A stretch of 64,000 bases of DNA from Litorilituus sediminis (GCF_004295665.1 NZ_CP034759.1:3596001-3660000); one strand, 5' to 3'. Shown: positions 9,442 to 18,403, counted from the first letter of the stretch. The notes: generated by a model from the sequence alone, not told the origin. Made by a program: numbers and translations.

Positions 9442-10122
9442 TTACTTAAGCCTTGGCCAGCTTTCTTGCCAGGGCTTTTTTATTTGTGCAAGCATTGCTT
9501 TAAGCTTTTCATTCTTGAATAATTCACCTTCTGCAGGCGCAGAGATAAAGTCAAATTGCTGGTCATTAAACATAAAACGCAATGCATAGGCATGCAGGTA
9601 ACCTCTGTCAGCGGCTGAGCCTGAATATTGCTTGTCGCCAAGAATACTTGCACCAATGCTTGATAGTGCCACCCGTAGTTGGTGGGTTTTCCCTGAATGC
9701 GGCTTTAAGAGAAATAAGCGTAAACTCGGTTGAATACTAAAAGAAAAAAACTGCGTAATGGCTGGGTTATTGCTGGTGCGTAATAACTTCCAGCTGCCTC
9801 GGCGGCTTTTCGCCATATCACCTTTAATTAATCCTTGTTTTTTACTTGGCTTTTTATCGCTAAGTGCAAGATAGTACTTTTCTATTTTATGTTGCTTAAA
9901 GAGTTCACCAAATTGTTGGGCACAGTGTTTATTTTTGGCAAAGATGATAAGGCCTGAGGTCATTTTATCTAACCTATGTACAGGATACAGCTCAGTTAAA
10001 GCACATTGCGCTTTTACTTGAGAGCACAGGCCTTGACCTAACTCACCTTCATCATGAAAGTTAATGTCAGCTGGTTTATCGATGACAATGAAATCTTCAT
10101 GTTGTGCAATAATTTTAAACAT
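9442..10122 (-). CDS. RluA-family pseudouridine synthase
   Basis: A 226-residue protein with the RluA-family catalytic motif HRLDKMTSGL (49-58; nucleophile D52), an N-terminal DFIVIDKPA block, and KTHQLRV with ILGDKQY near the C-terminal half. It has no S4 domain, like RluA, TruC and the TIGR01621-type proteins. It isomerises uridine in rRNA or tRNA; the target site is not predictable. It resembles the short 'Rlu family' paralogues of marine Gammaproteobacteria. Its last codons overlap the terminator of the convergent transporter gene. Confidence 0.85.
   Translation of the reverse strand: MFKIIAQHEDFIVIDKPADINFHDEGELGQGLCSQVKAQCALTELYPVHRLDKMTSGLIIFAKNKHCAQQFGELFKQHKIEKYYLALSDKKPSKKQGLIKGDMAKSRRGSWKLLRTSNNPAITQFFSFSIQPSLRLFLLKPHSGKTHQLRVALSSIGASILGDKQYSGSAADRGYLHAYALRFMFNDQQFDFISAPAEGELFKNEKLKAMLAQIKKPWQESWPRLK
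9448..9481 (+). terminator. Terminator of the NSS transporter, inside the 3' end of the pseudouridine synthase gene
   Basis: AAGCCTTGGC (9448-9457) pairs with GCCAGGGCTT (9468-9477), with one G-T pair, then a T-run to 9481. It serves the plus-strand transporter gene but lies wholly inside the final codons of the convergent minus-strand gene. Confidence 0.75.
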
Positions 10123-10200
10123 TTTAGTTAACCTGAGCTTTGATATGTTTGCTATGATAAATCAAAGCGTTACTTTTTACTTCATTTACAGGACGTTATT

Positions 10201-13083
10201 TTGTCTAACTCAGCTCCATTTATATTCTCTTTTGATCGTATTAAGCCCATTTTAGCCGCCACTGTATTGGCATCAAGTTTAGTTGCTTGTTCAGTAAACA
10301 AAGAAACTGACAGCATAGCTTTACCAGCTGGCGTGACTTTAGTTGAAACGGTAGAGCCGTTGGCAGAAGGCATTAATATTCCTTATAAAAAATATCAGCT
10401 AGCCAACGGTTTAACTGTGATTTTGCATCAGGATAAGTCAGATCCGCTAGTGCATGTTGATGTAACCTATCATGTTGGCTCTGCGCGTGAGCAATTAGGT
10501 AAATCAGGTTTTGCGCATTTTTTTGAACATATGATGTTCCAAGGCTCTAAAAATGTCGCTGATGAGCAGCACTTTAAGGTAGTGACACAAAGTGGTGGTA
10601 ACTTAAATGGTACTACTAATTCAGATCGCACTAACTATTATCAAACCGTGCCCAATAATCAGCTAGAGAAAATGTTATGGCTTGAGTCTGATCGTATGGG
10701 CTTTTTGTTAGAAAACATTACCGAGGAAAAGTTTGAAGTTCAAAGAGCAACGGTGAAAAATGAACGGGGTCAAAATGTTGATAATCGCCCTTATGGTCGC
10801 CTAAATGAAACCATAAATCAGATGGTATTTCCTCGTCAGCACCCATACTCTTGGCCTGTTATTGGTTATATGGAAGACCTTGATAGAGGAACGGTTGCTG
10901 ATTTAAAAGCGTTTTTTTCTCGTTGGTACGGCCCAAATAACGCGGTGTTAACCATAGGTGGTGATTTTGATGAAGCGCAAACCTTAGCTTGGGTTAATAA
11001 ATACTTTGGCAGCTTAAAGGTAGGTCCAAAAGTTGAAAATATCGCCAAAGAGCCAATCAGCTTAGCCGAAAATAGATATTACTCATTTACAGACAATGTT
11101 TCTTTGCCGCTGCTTTATATTAGCTACCCAACCGTTTATGGCATGCATGAAGATGAACCGGCACTTGATGTATTAGCGAATATTTTAGGGGGCGGACCAA
11201 CATCATTATTGTATAAGAATTTAGTTAAGTCAGGTGTTGCCGTGCAAGCTGGTACTAGTCATCCGTGTCGTGAGCTTGCTTGTCAAATGAGTTTCTTTGC
11301 TTTGCCAAATCCACAACAAGGGATGGCATTGGCTAAGATTGAGCAAGTCATTAATGACACCTTAGTTGAGTTTGAACAGCGTGGTGTTAATGATGATGAC
11401 CTACTTAAAACCAAAGTCAGCATTGAAACAGGAACCATATACGGCTTGCAAAGTGTTGCTGGTAAGGTATCTAGTCTTGCCCATTACCAAACCATGTTAG
11501 GTAATGCTGATTACACCACAGAGCAAGTAGATAGGTATAACCGAGTAACGAAAGCCGATGTGATGCGGGTATTTAAACAATATATTCAAGGAAAAGGTGC
11601 GGCGGTGTTATCCATAGTACCTAAAGGGCAAGAAGCTTTTATTGCTAAAGAAAACAGCTTTGCTTTACCTGATGTCAGTAACCCGCCAGAGGTTGCCGTA
11701 ATTGATACACCAATTATGAAAAATGTTAGCCTATTTGATCGCTCTGTAATGCCTAAATCAGGCGAAAATCCACAAATAAAAGTGCCAGAGCTTTGGCGAG
11801 CAAAATTAGCGAATGGTATTGAGGTCATAGGCACGCAAAATACCGAAACGCCAACTATTAGCTTGTTATTAAGCCTAGAAGGTGGCCCATTACTTGATAG
11901 CAGAGAAAAAGCGGGCTTAGCTTCATTAACGGCTAGCTTAATGAATGAAGGTACAACTAACTATGAGAAAGAGCAGTTATCTAATGAGCTAGCGCGATTA
12001 GGTAGTAGTATTTCAGTTGCCGCTTCTGGCCGTAATACCTATGTGCAAGTAAGCAGCCTAACTAAAAATCTTGATGCCACCATGGACTTGATGTTGGATA
12101 TGATGCTTAATCCAAAATTTGCCCAAGCAGATTTTGATCGCGTAAAGAATCAGTTAATTCAAGGATTAGAGCAAGGAAATAAAGATGCTAGAACATTAGC
12201 TGGTCGAGCATTTAAGCAAGTTACTTATGGTGAAACAAGCCGCCTAGGTTTAGTTGATAGTGGTACAGTTGCCAGTGTAACTGCTATAGAACTTGATGAT
12301 GTTAAGGCCTTTTATCAAAACTACTTTTCACCAGCGAAGGCAAGTTTAGTGGTTGTTGGTGACATTGACAAAAGTGAGCTATTGCCAAAATTAGAATACA
12401 TTGGTTTATGGAAAGGTAAAGATTATGAAATTTCTGCTGATTATAACTTCCCAGAGGTAACCCCAAATAAGCTGTATTTTGTTGATTTACCTAATGCTAG
12501 TCAGTCAGTTATTAAGCTATCTCGTCGGGCAATGCCTTATGATGCAACAGGCGATTATTTTAAAGCAAACTTGATGAATTACCCGCTAGGTAGTGCTTTT
12601 AATAGCCGCATCAATTTAAACTTACGTGAAGATAAAGGCTATACCTATGGCGCATCTAGCCATTTTTCAGCGGGTAAAACCTTGGGGCAATTTAGTGCTG
12701 GCGCGAGCGTTAAAAAAGAGCACACCTATGATGCCATGAAAGAGATAGAGCAAGAATTAGCACAATACCAAAAAGCGGGTATGAGTAACGCCGAAGCCGC
12801 TTTTATGCGCCAAGCTATTTCACAAAATGAAGCACTAAGTTTTGAAACGCCAAGCCAAAAAGGTGGTTTCTTAAGGCAAATATTGCAGTTTGATTTACCC
12901 GTTAATTATGGCGAAAAGCAAACAGAAATTATTAATACCGTCTCATTAAGTGAGTTAAATAGCATAGCATCGAAAGAATTAGCTAAACCTATGCAATGGA
13001 TTGTGGTTGGTGACGGTCAAGTTGTTAGACCGCAATTAGAAAAGCTGCCGTATGAAATTGTAGATTTAACGTTAGCCAAATAA
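10201..13083 (+). CDS. M16-family zinc metallopeptidase, lipoprotein
   Basis: 960 residues. The TTG start is supported by AGGA seven bases upstream. The N-terminus is a lipoprotein signal (LASSLVAC, lipidated C30). Two M16 halves follow: the N-terminal half carries the inverted zinc motif HFFEH (106-110) with the distal Glu in KNERGQN, and the C-terminal half (~530-950) lacks HxxEH, as expected for the inactive clamp half of pitrilysin-like enzymes. It probably degrades peptides at the periplasmic side of a membrane. It is divergent from the pseudouridine synthase and 120 bp ahead of gshA. Confidence 0.88.
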   Translation: MSNSAPFIFSFDRIKPILAATVLASSLVACSVNKETDSIALPAGVTLVETVEPLAEGINIPYKKYQLANGLTVILHQDKSDPLVHVDVTYHVGSAREQLGKSGFAHFFEHMMFQGSKNVADEQHFKVVTQSGGNLNGTTNSDRTNYYQTVPNNQLEKMLWLESDRMGFLLENITEEKFEVQRATVKNERGQNVDNRPYGRLNETINQMVFPRQHPYSWPVIGYMEDLDRGTVADLKAFFSRWYGPNNAVLTIGGDFDEAQTLAWVNKYFGSLKVGPKVENIAKEPISLAENRYYSFTDNVSLPLLYISYPTVYGMHEDEPALDVLANILGGGPTSLLYKNLVKSGVAVQAGTSHPCRELACQMSFFALPNPQQGMALAKIEQVINDTLVEFEQRGVNDDDLLKTKVSIETGTIYGLQSVAGKVSSLAHYQTMLGNADYTTEQVDRYNRVTKADVMRVFKQYIQGKGAAVLSIVPKGQEAFIAKENSFALPDVSNPPEVAVIDTPIMKNVSLFDRSVMPKSGENPQIKVPELWRAKLANGIEVIGTQNTETPTISLLLSLEGGPLLDSREKAGLASLTASLMNEGTTNYEKEQLSNELARLGSSISVAASGRNTYVQVSSLTKNLDATMDLMLDMMLNPKFAQADFDRVKNQLIQGLEQGNKDARTLAGRAFKQVTYGETSRLGLVDSGTVASVTAIELDDVKAFYQNYFSPAKASLVVVGDIDKSELLPKLEYIGLWKGKDYEISADYNFPEVTPNKLYFVDLPNASQSVIKLSRRAMPYDATGDYFKANLMNYPLGSAFNSRINLNLREDKGYTYGASSHFSAGKTLGQFSAGASVKKEHTYDAMKEIEQELAQYQKAGMSNAEAAFMRQAISQNEALSFETPSQKGGFLRQILQFDLPVNYGEKQTEIINTVSLSELNSIASKELAKPMQWIVVGDGQVVRPQLEKLPYEIVDLTLAK

Positions 13084-13202
13084 AAATATCTGGTTATTTG
13101 CTATTGAAAAAAGTGGGCTGCCCCCTCATTTAGATACTATCTATTTGTCGGAAGGTAGCACCCCTTCGCCTTACCAGAAAGACATAACGCCTAGGAATTA
13201 TT

Positions 13203-14801
13203 TTGACATTATCATTAAACGATTATATTGACGCTTTTAGCCAAGAAGACAATCTTAATACACTCAAAGCTATAGGCCGAGGTATAGAAAGAGAAGCCTT
13301 GAGAATATTGCCAGAAGGTAAACTCTCTGAACATGGTCATTATAGTCAATTGGGCTCGGCATTAACCCATGGTCAAATCACCACAGACTATGCCGAAAAC
13401 TTACTTGAGTTTATTACCCCTGTGAGCCAATCACCTGAAAAGGCCATTGCACAATTACAGGATATTCAAAAATATACCCTAGAAAATATTAATGGTGAGC
13501 TTTTATGGCCAACAAGCATGCCATGCTTTGTTGGTGATGCCGAACAAGTACCACTAGCGCAGTATGGTAAGTCAAATATTGGTACCATGAAAACGGTTTA
13601 TCGTCAGGGCTTAAAGAATCGTTATGGCAGTATGATGCAGGTGATTGCTGGTATTCATTTTAACTTTTCTTTTTCAAATGAGTTTTGGCAAGTTATTAAG
13701 GGCTTACATCAGAGCAAAGCTTCAGATACGGACTTTATCTCAGCTGGTTATTTTTCAATGTTGAGAAATTACAAGCGCTATTGCTGGTTGATCCCTTATT
13801 TGTTTGGTAGTTCGCCAGCAATTTGTAGCTCATTCCTACAAGGGCAACCGGCACAGCTGCCATTTAAGAAGTCGGCAAGTGGTGGTTTATATTTAGAATA
13901 CGCGACTTCTTTACGTATGAGTGACTTAGGTTATACCAGCAGTGAGCAAGCCTCGCTGAAAATTTGTTATAACAATTTATCTGATTATGTTGATAGTGTG
14001 CAAAAGGCGATAGGCTTAAAGTCAGAACGTTTTGCTGATATTGGCGTTAAGGTTGCAGGTAAGTATCAACAGTTAAACGACAATGTCCTGCAAATAGAAA
14101 ATGAGCTTTATGCGCCAATTCGACCTAAGCGTGTGACAAAGTCAGGTGAAAAACCATCTGTAGCACTTCGTGAACGAGGAGTTGAGTACATAGAAGTGCG
14201 AGCACTTGATGTTAATCCATTTGTTGATACTGGTATTAGCATTGAGCAAATTCGCTTTTTAGATGTCTTTTTAACTTTCTGCGCCATGTTAGATAATGAA
14301 GAAATTGACTGTGAGACAATGCAGCTTCATGAAGATAACATGAATGATGTTGTTTTACGTGGACGTGATCCTGCGTTATTACTGTCTGATGTTGATAGTA
14401 ATGGCAAGATTTGGCAAAAGTCTGTTAAGCAATGGGGTAATGAGTTATTTAATCAACTAGCAAAAGTGGCTGAGCTACTCGATAGTGCTTATGGCAGCAA
14501 TCATTATGCTGAAGCTATAACGCGAGAGCTAGAAAAAATTAATGATGCCAGCAAGACGCCTTCAGCTATTATTGTTGATGCTATGGTTGAGCAAGAACAG
14601 TGCATGTCGAGCTATTCATTAGCTCAAGCGAAAGACTATAGGGAGCAATTACTCGCCCGAGATTATCAATATTACTCTGAGCAGTTCTTTATTAATGAAG
14701 CTGAAAAGTCACACCAACAACAGGCAATTATCGAAGCGAGTGACATCTTAAGTTTTGATGATTTTTTGACTGACTATTTTGCTGAACTTAATGGTAAGTA
14801 A
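13203..14801 (+). CDS. gshA: Glutamate-cysteine ligase
   Basis: 532 residues, close to E. coli GshA (518). The N-terminus has GIEREALRI and the nucleotide/glutamate-binding region TDYAENLLEFITP. RYGSMMQVIAGIHFNFSF, SLRMSDLGY and VEYIEVRALDVNPF are typical of proteobacterial GshA. It makes gamma-glutamylcysteine, the first step of glutathione synthesis. A TTG start at 13203 fits a nearby AGGA and the family N-terminus. gshB is not in the window. The plus strand past the stop holds no T-rich terminator; the hairpins there face the other way. Confidence 0.93.
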   Translation: MTLSLNDYIDAFSQEDNLNTLKAIGRGIEREALRILPEGKLSEHGHYSQLGSALTHGQITTDYAENLLEFITPVSQSPEKAIAQLQDIQKYTLENINGELLWPTSMPCFVGDAEQVPLAQYGKSNIGTMKTVYRQGLKNRYGSMMQVIAGIHFNFSFSNEFWQVIKGLHQSKASDTDFISAGYFSMLRNYKRYCWLIPYLFGSSPAICSSFLQGQPAQLPFKKSASGGLYLEYATSLRMSDLGYTSSEQASLKICYNNLSDYVDSVQKAIGLKSERFADIGVKVAGKYQQLNDNVLQIENELYAPIRPKRVTKSGEKPSVALRERGVEYIEVRALDVNPFVDTGISIEQIRFLDVFLTFCAMLDNEEIDCETMQLHEDNMNDVVLRGRDPALLLSDVDSNGKIWQKSVKQWGNELFNQLAKVAELLDSAYGSNHYAEAITRELEKINDASKTPSAIIVDAMVEQEQCMSSYSLAQAKDYREQLLARDYQYYSEQFFINEAEKSHQQQAIIEASDILSFDDFLTDYFAELNGK

Positions 14802-14840
14802 TAAAGCTTTAACCTGACTACAGAGCCTTGATCTTAGAAC

Positions 14841-14869
14841 AAAAAAAAGCGCGTTAGGGTAACGCGCTT
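14841..14869 (-). terminator. Minus-strand terminator closing the repeat region
   Basis: AAGCGCGTTA (14847-14856) pairs with TAACGCGCTT (14860-14869). An A8 run at 14841-14848 becomes T8 after the stem on the minus strand. It resembles the terminators of the adjacent repeats and stops leftward transcription before it runs into gshA. Confidence 0.8.
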
Positions 14870-15012
14870 GTTAAGCTAGATTGGGCTTTAGCTATAAAAA
14901 GGAAAGTAATCCAGGGAGTCATACTTTCACATCCTTAGACTCACACACTGATTGATTAGTTCATTTTTTGTTCGATTTTTTTACCAACCACCAGCTTTCT
15001 TAAATTACAGGC

Positions 15013-15745
15013 AAAAAAAACGCGCTTTCAAATGAGAGCGCGCAAAACATGAAGCCATCACTTTAAAGGGCGGAATAACGTTTCGGTTATTGCCTACTCA
15101 CTTGTTTTAGCAAAATTTAGATAAAAAAAACGCGCTTTCAAATGAGAGCGCGCAAAAAATGAAGCCATCACTTTAAAGGGCGGAATAACATGTCTGTTAT
15201 TATCTTTATACTAATTTTATTGAATTACAGGCAAAAAAAAACGCGCTTTCAAATGAGAGCACGCAAGACATGAAGCCATCACTTTAAAGGGCGGAATAAC
15301 GTTTCGGTTATTGCATATTCACTTGTTTTAGCAAAATTTAGATAAAAAAAACGCGCTTTCAAATGAGAGCGCGCAAAACATGAAGCCATCACTTTAAAGG
15401 GCGGAATAACGTTTCGGTTATTGCCTTATTCACTTGTTTTAGCAAAATTTAGATAAAAAAAACGCGCTTTCAAATGAGAGCGCGCAAAACATGAAGCCAT
15501 CACTTTAAAGGGCGGAATAACGTTTCGGTTATTGCCTTATTCACTTGTTTTAGCAAAATTTAGATAAAAAAAACGCGCTTTCAAATGAGAGCGCGCAAAA
15601 CATGAAGCCATCACTTTAAAGGGCGGAATAACGTTTCGGTTATTGCCTTATTCACTTGTTTTAGCAAAATTTAGATAAAAAAAACGCGCTTTCAAATGAG
15701 AGCGCGCAAAACATGAAACACTTAGGGAATAACATTACTGTTAAG
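15013..15745 (-). repeat. Seven-copy tandem array of ~111-bp units, each ending in a minus-strand terminator
   Basis: The CGCGCTTTC core recurs at 15021, 15131, 15242, 15352, 15463, 15574 and 15685 (period 110-111). Read on the minus strand each unit has (i) a 6-bp stem AATAAC/GTTATT, (ii) a C-rich linker containing TTCCGCCC, (iii) conserved TTCATGTTTTGCGC and (iv) a 9-bp terminator stem with loop ATTT followed by T8. The stem loop is GAAA in most units, GACA in the unit at 15123-15201 and GTAA in the lead unit (15677-15745), so it is GNRA each time although the bases change. The lead unit has a different 5' part. The unit at 15233-15312 has one mismatch in its terminator. No ORF is conserved across copies. 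The pattern fits an array of small RNAs or stacked terminators, not a protein gene. Confidence 0.8.
15566..15647 (-). ncRNA. Representative unit of the candidate small-RNA array
   Basis: One of four near-identical units (others at 15013-15094, 15344-15425, 15455-15536). On the minus strand: hairpin 15644-15627 with a GAAA loop, single-stranded TTCCGCCCTTTAAAG, then terminator 15595-15574 and T8 to 15566, about 80 nt in all. A possible promoter (TTGCTA, 17 bp, AATAAC) overlaps the hairpin and is weak. Units may therefore be processed from a longer transcript instead. Expression is not shown by sequence. Confidence 0.45.
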
Positions 15746-15812
15746 TAAGACCGCCTTGATATAAATAGGTTCAACTTTATTTTAAATAAATTTGAATTTA
15801 TTTTTATAACTT

Positions 15813-16666
15813 TTAAGTCTTTGGTTTTTCTGATGTATTTTTAATGAAGTCAGAGTAATAGAAGCGTCGAAAAAGCTGATGATCATGACTATGCTTACTC
15901 CAAGAAGATAGCGCTTCAAAATAGCTGTTAGAGTTTTTTATTTGTTTAAGGGCGATATTTACATCTTTGATTACTTGTCTTCCCCAGGCTGAGTTGCTAC
16001 AAGCAACCCCAGCTTTTAAAAAGGGCGCTAACCCTTCGATTTTTATGAGGGAGTATTGTGAAGATAATAGGTTTGTTTCAATGGCGTAGTTAGCTGAGCT
16101 TGGATAAGTAAGCATAAAGTCAAAGCGGTCACGCTCTAGCATTTGATAAAGGGCAGTATCTGATTTAGCGGACTGTAGAAACACATTGTTTGGATAGTTG
16201 GCAACTAGGTTGTCAATATAGTTGCCGTATGAACGACCATCAATGATATTGGCTGTTAGTTGAGGCGTGAAAATAACTCTGCCAAATTAACCGATGGTGC
16301 TAAATTTAAGCGTTTTGCCCGTTCTGTTTTAATTAGCACATGAACATTCCTGTTCATTAGCGCATCATCAGAAAATACCATGTACTCTTTGCGCTCTTTT
16401 GTTGGGTAAATGCCAAAGCCGCAAACATTCTTTTGCAGTTTTATATCATGCATTGCTCGCCCGACAGACACCTGTACTTCATTGTGTTGATATTGGGGTA
16501 AGGCATTGATTAAAAGCTGCAATGTTAGGTTTGCAAAGCCAAGGCCTTTATATTCCCCTTTGAAAATAAATGCCGGCGGCTGATGATAGGCGTACCAAGT
16601 TAATGTTGCCTTTGCCTGTACGGATAAAGAGGTTAGTAGAAAAAGAGTAATAGTGAGAAAGCGCAT
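15813..16666 (-). pseudogene. Frameshifted periplasmic solute-binding protein (SBP_bac_3-like)
   Basis: The N-terminal part (16666 to 16256) has a signal peptide (ends VQA-KA), a WYAYHQPPAFIFKGEYKGLG segment and FGIYPTKERKEYM, like COG0834-type amino-acid-binding proteins. It stops right after NLAELFSRLN. The next frame continues from about 16265 as PQLTANIIDGRSYGNYIDNL and joins, without a stop, the part starting at 16184 (FLQSAKSDTALYQ...). A one-base deletion near 16265 therefore breaks one gene of about 280 residues. Either a true pseudogene or a sequencing error. It is flanked on both sides by the terminator repeats and reads in the same direction as them. Confidence 0.82.
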
Positions 16667-16806
16667 TATAACGATACAGCAGAATAGGCTTGAGCCTTAA
16701 AGTAAAAATAGACACTGAATTTTACCTAAAATTATTAGCCAAATATAGCGAGAGTGAATAGTTCTGACTAGCTTGAGTGTCTTATTTTTTGTACATAAAT
16801 AGCAGG

Positions 16807-17276
16807 AAAAAACGCACTTGCAAATGAAAGCTCGCTTGAAACTATTAAAACTGATAACGGTTAAGAGTGGGATAACATACTGGTGATTACTAACCGAGTA
16901 GTTTATTAAATGGCAGGTAAATTTTAGATAAAAAAAACGCACTTCCAAATGAAAGCTCGCTTGAAACCATTAAAACCGATAACGGTTAAGAGTGGGATAA
17001 CACCCTGTTGATTACTAACCGAGTAGTTTATTAAATGGCAGGTAAATTTTAGATAAAAAAAACGCACTTCCAAATGAAAGTGCGTAAAACATGAAACCAT
17101 TAAAACACTAAGGGATAACATTACTGTTATATAAGAGTACTGCGTTTCGAATAAGTTCAAATTAAATAAAAAAATTTTCCTTTCATTGCGGTAAGCAAAT
17201 TTTAGGCAAAAAAAACGCGCTTTCAAATGAGAGCGCGCAAAACATGAAATATAGTAAGGGGATAACATTACTGTTT
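16807..17276 (-). repeat. Second, diverged set of four terminator-type repeat units
   Basis: Units at 16807-16882, 16930-17011, 17055-17130 and 17208-17276 have the same plan as the 15-kb array: minus-strand ATAAC hairpin, linker, stem with ATTT loop, T-run. In the unit at 17055 the terminator stem is CGCACTT/AAGTGCG where the main array has CGCGCTT/GAGCGCG, a G-C to A-T change on both arms. The units at 16807 and 16930 have lost pairing in this stem (right arm AAGCTCG) and share a 3' extension with AACCGTTATCGGTT that can fold. ORFs seen across this block are products of the repeats. Confidence 0.75.
17055..17130 (-). ncRNA. Candidate small RNA unit with covarying terminator stem
   Basis: On the minus strand: hairpin ATAACA-GTAA-TGTTAT (17130-17115), TCCC linker, then stem 17083-17063 with T8. 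A TTGAAC box lies upstream (minus strand, ~17155-17150) and is also found ahead of the units at 15677 and 17208, so these three may be lead units with their own promoter. No convincing -10 could be fixed. Confidence 0.4.
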
Positions 17277-17412
17277 AGTAAGAGTATACAATTTTAAATA
17301 AGTTCAAATTTATTTAAAAAAATTAAATTATTTTTTTATCGGTAATATTTTGATATTTGTAGCTTAAATCTGGCATTATGCTGAATAGTTTTTTATCAAG
17401 TTATTTCACTTT

Positions 17413-18033
17413 ATGCTCTCTTTTAGAACTGCTTTAATTGCTGCTTTAACGGTTTTGACATTAGCTAGCTGTGCCACACCACCTCCGAAAAATCCCGAAA
17501 ATATTTGTGAGATATTTAGAGAAAATCCTGATTGGTTTTTTGCCGCTAAAGATATGCGGGAAAAATGGGGCGTACCTATTCATGTGCCTATTAGCATGAT
17601 GTACCAAGAAAGCTCATTTAGGCATGATGCTTTACCCCCTCGTGATTATATTTTGGGTTTTATTCCTTGGGGACGAGTCAGTACAGCTTATGGCTATTCG
17701 CAAGCTAAAACCATGACCTGGGAAGATTATATTCGAGAATCGGGTAACTCAGGTGCTGATAGAGATGATTTTGATGATGCTATCGATTTTATGGGCTGGT
17801 TTATTTATAAAACCCATAAAGTGAACCGTGTCTCTAAATGGGATGCTTACAGCCAGTACCTAAATTATCATGAAGGCTGGGGCGGTTATAAGCGTAAAAC
17901 CTATAAGAAGAAGGCTTGGTTGGTGAAAGTGGCGAAAAAAGTGGATAACCGAGCAAGACGCTATTCAAGCCAATTAAAAAGCTGTGAAGAAGAGTTGGAT
18001 CATGGCTGGTTATGGCGACTTTTCTTCGGCTAA
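17413..18033 (+). CDS. Lysozyme-like (SLT-type) lipoprotein
   Basis: 206 residues with a lipoprotein signal LTLASC (C20). After a short Pro-rich linker comes a compact domain with MMYQESSFRHDA (candidate catalytic Glu66), AYGYSQAKTMTWEDY and YLNYHEGWGGY, the arrangement of the lytic transglycosylase/SLT fold (E, then GYSQ, then Y). It probably cleaves or binds peptidoglycan from the outer membrane. The C-terminus is basic. It follows the repeat region. No strong Shine-Dalgarno is visible, so the start is the first ATG that gives a full signal peptide. Confidence 0.75.
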   Translation: MLSFRTALIAALTVLTLASCATPPPKNPENICEIFRENPDWFFAAKDMREKWGVPIHVPISMMYQESSFRHDALPPRDYILGFIPWGRVSTAYGYSQAKTMTWEDYIRESGNSGADRDDFDDAIDFMGWFIYKTHKVNRVSKWDAYSQYLNYHEGWGGYKRKTYKKKAWLVKVAKKVDNRARRYSSQLKSCEEELDHGWLWRLFFG

Positions 18034-18040
18034 CAATAAT

Positions 18041-18117
18041 ACCAATGCTAGCTGTCAGCTAGCTTTCCCGGCTATTTGCATACAAAATTAACAATAATTG
18101 TTTAGCGAATAGTCGGG
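18041..18117. repeat. Nested inverted repeats in the gap before corB (18034-18403)
   Basis: GCTAGC-TGTCA-GCTAGC at about 18047-18063, and CCCGGCTATTTGC (18067-18079) against GCGAATAGTCGGG (18105-18117; 11 of 13 paired). The block begins TACCAA, as do the MITE-like elements elsewhere in the window, so it may be an unrelated or decayed element. Apart from this and the DnaA boxes the gap holds nothing recognisable. Confidence 0.4.
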
Positions 18118-18313
18118 CTAAATTAACAACAATGCATAGTATTCGATCACTTTAGGATCTTCGCATAATTCTTGCCAACTTGCTCTTTCACCTCAAAAAA
18201 ACCTGCTAGCCTAGAAAAAATCTGGGCATGCCAATTTGCTAAAAAAAAGATGGTATTTTTGTTAAATAATTGTTGAAAAAGTTAAAGTCAGCTATTGGTG
18301 GGGGTTGCAAATG

Positions 18314-18374
18314 TTATCCACAGAAATTGTGGAAAGCTAAAAACTTTGGGATAAGTCATAGCGCCTGTGGATAA
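18314..18374. promoter_or_regulatory. Pair of consensus DnaA boxes in inverted orientation
   Basis: TTATCCACA at 18314-18322 (plus) and TGTGGATAA at 18366-18374 (the same box on minus) are both perfect 9-mers. A third related site, GGGATAA, lies at ~18348. They lie between the SLT lipoprotein and the 3' end of corB. Too few for an origin, but they could titrate DnaA. Confidence 0.6.
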
Positions 18375-18403
18375 CTTTGTGATTAACTTGGATGGTGAGT
18401 GAT

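Noticed and set aside
15040..15075. Short plus-strand ORF MKPSL in each repeat unit
   Set aside because: The reading is not kept in the diverged units, whereas the minus-strand structure is.
16697..17268. Two minus-strand ORFs (16697-16948 and 16924-17268)
   Set aside because: They run across the repeat units, repeat the same peptide, have no ribosome-binding site and are not protein-like.
15013..17276. CRISPR array
   Set aside because: The repeating unit is ~111 bp including the intervals; there are no unique spacers of constant length and no cas genes.
18314..18374. Replication origin
   Set aside because: Only two perfect DnaA boxes, no clear AT-rich unwinding element, and no dnaA, dnaN, gidA or mioC nearby.
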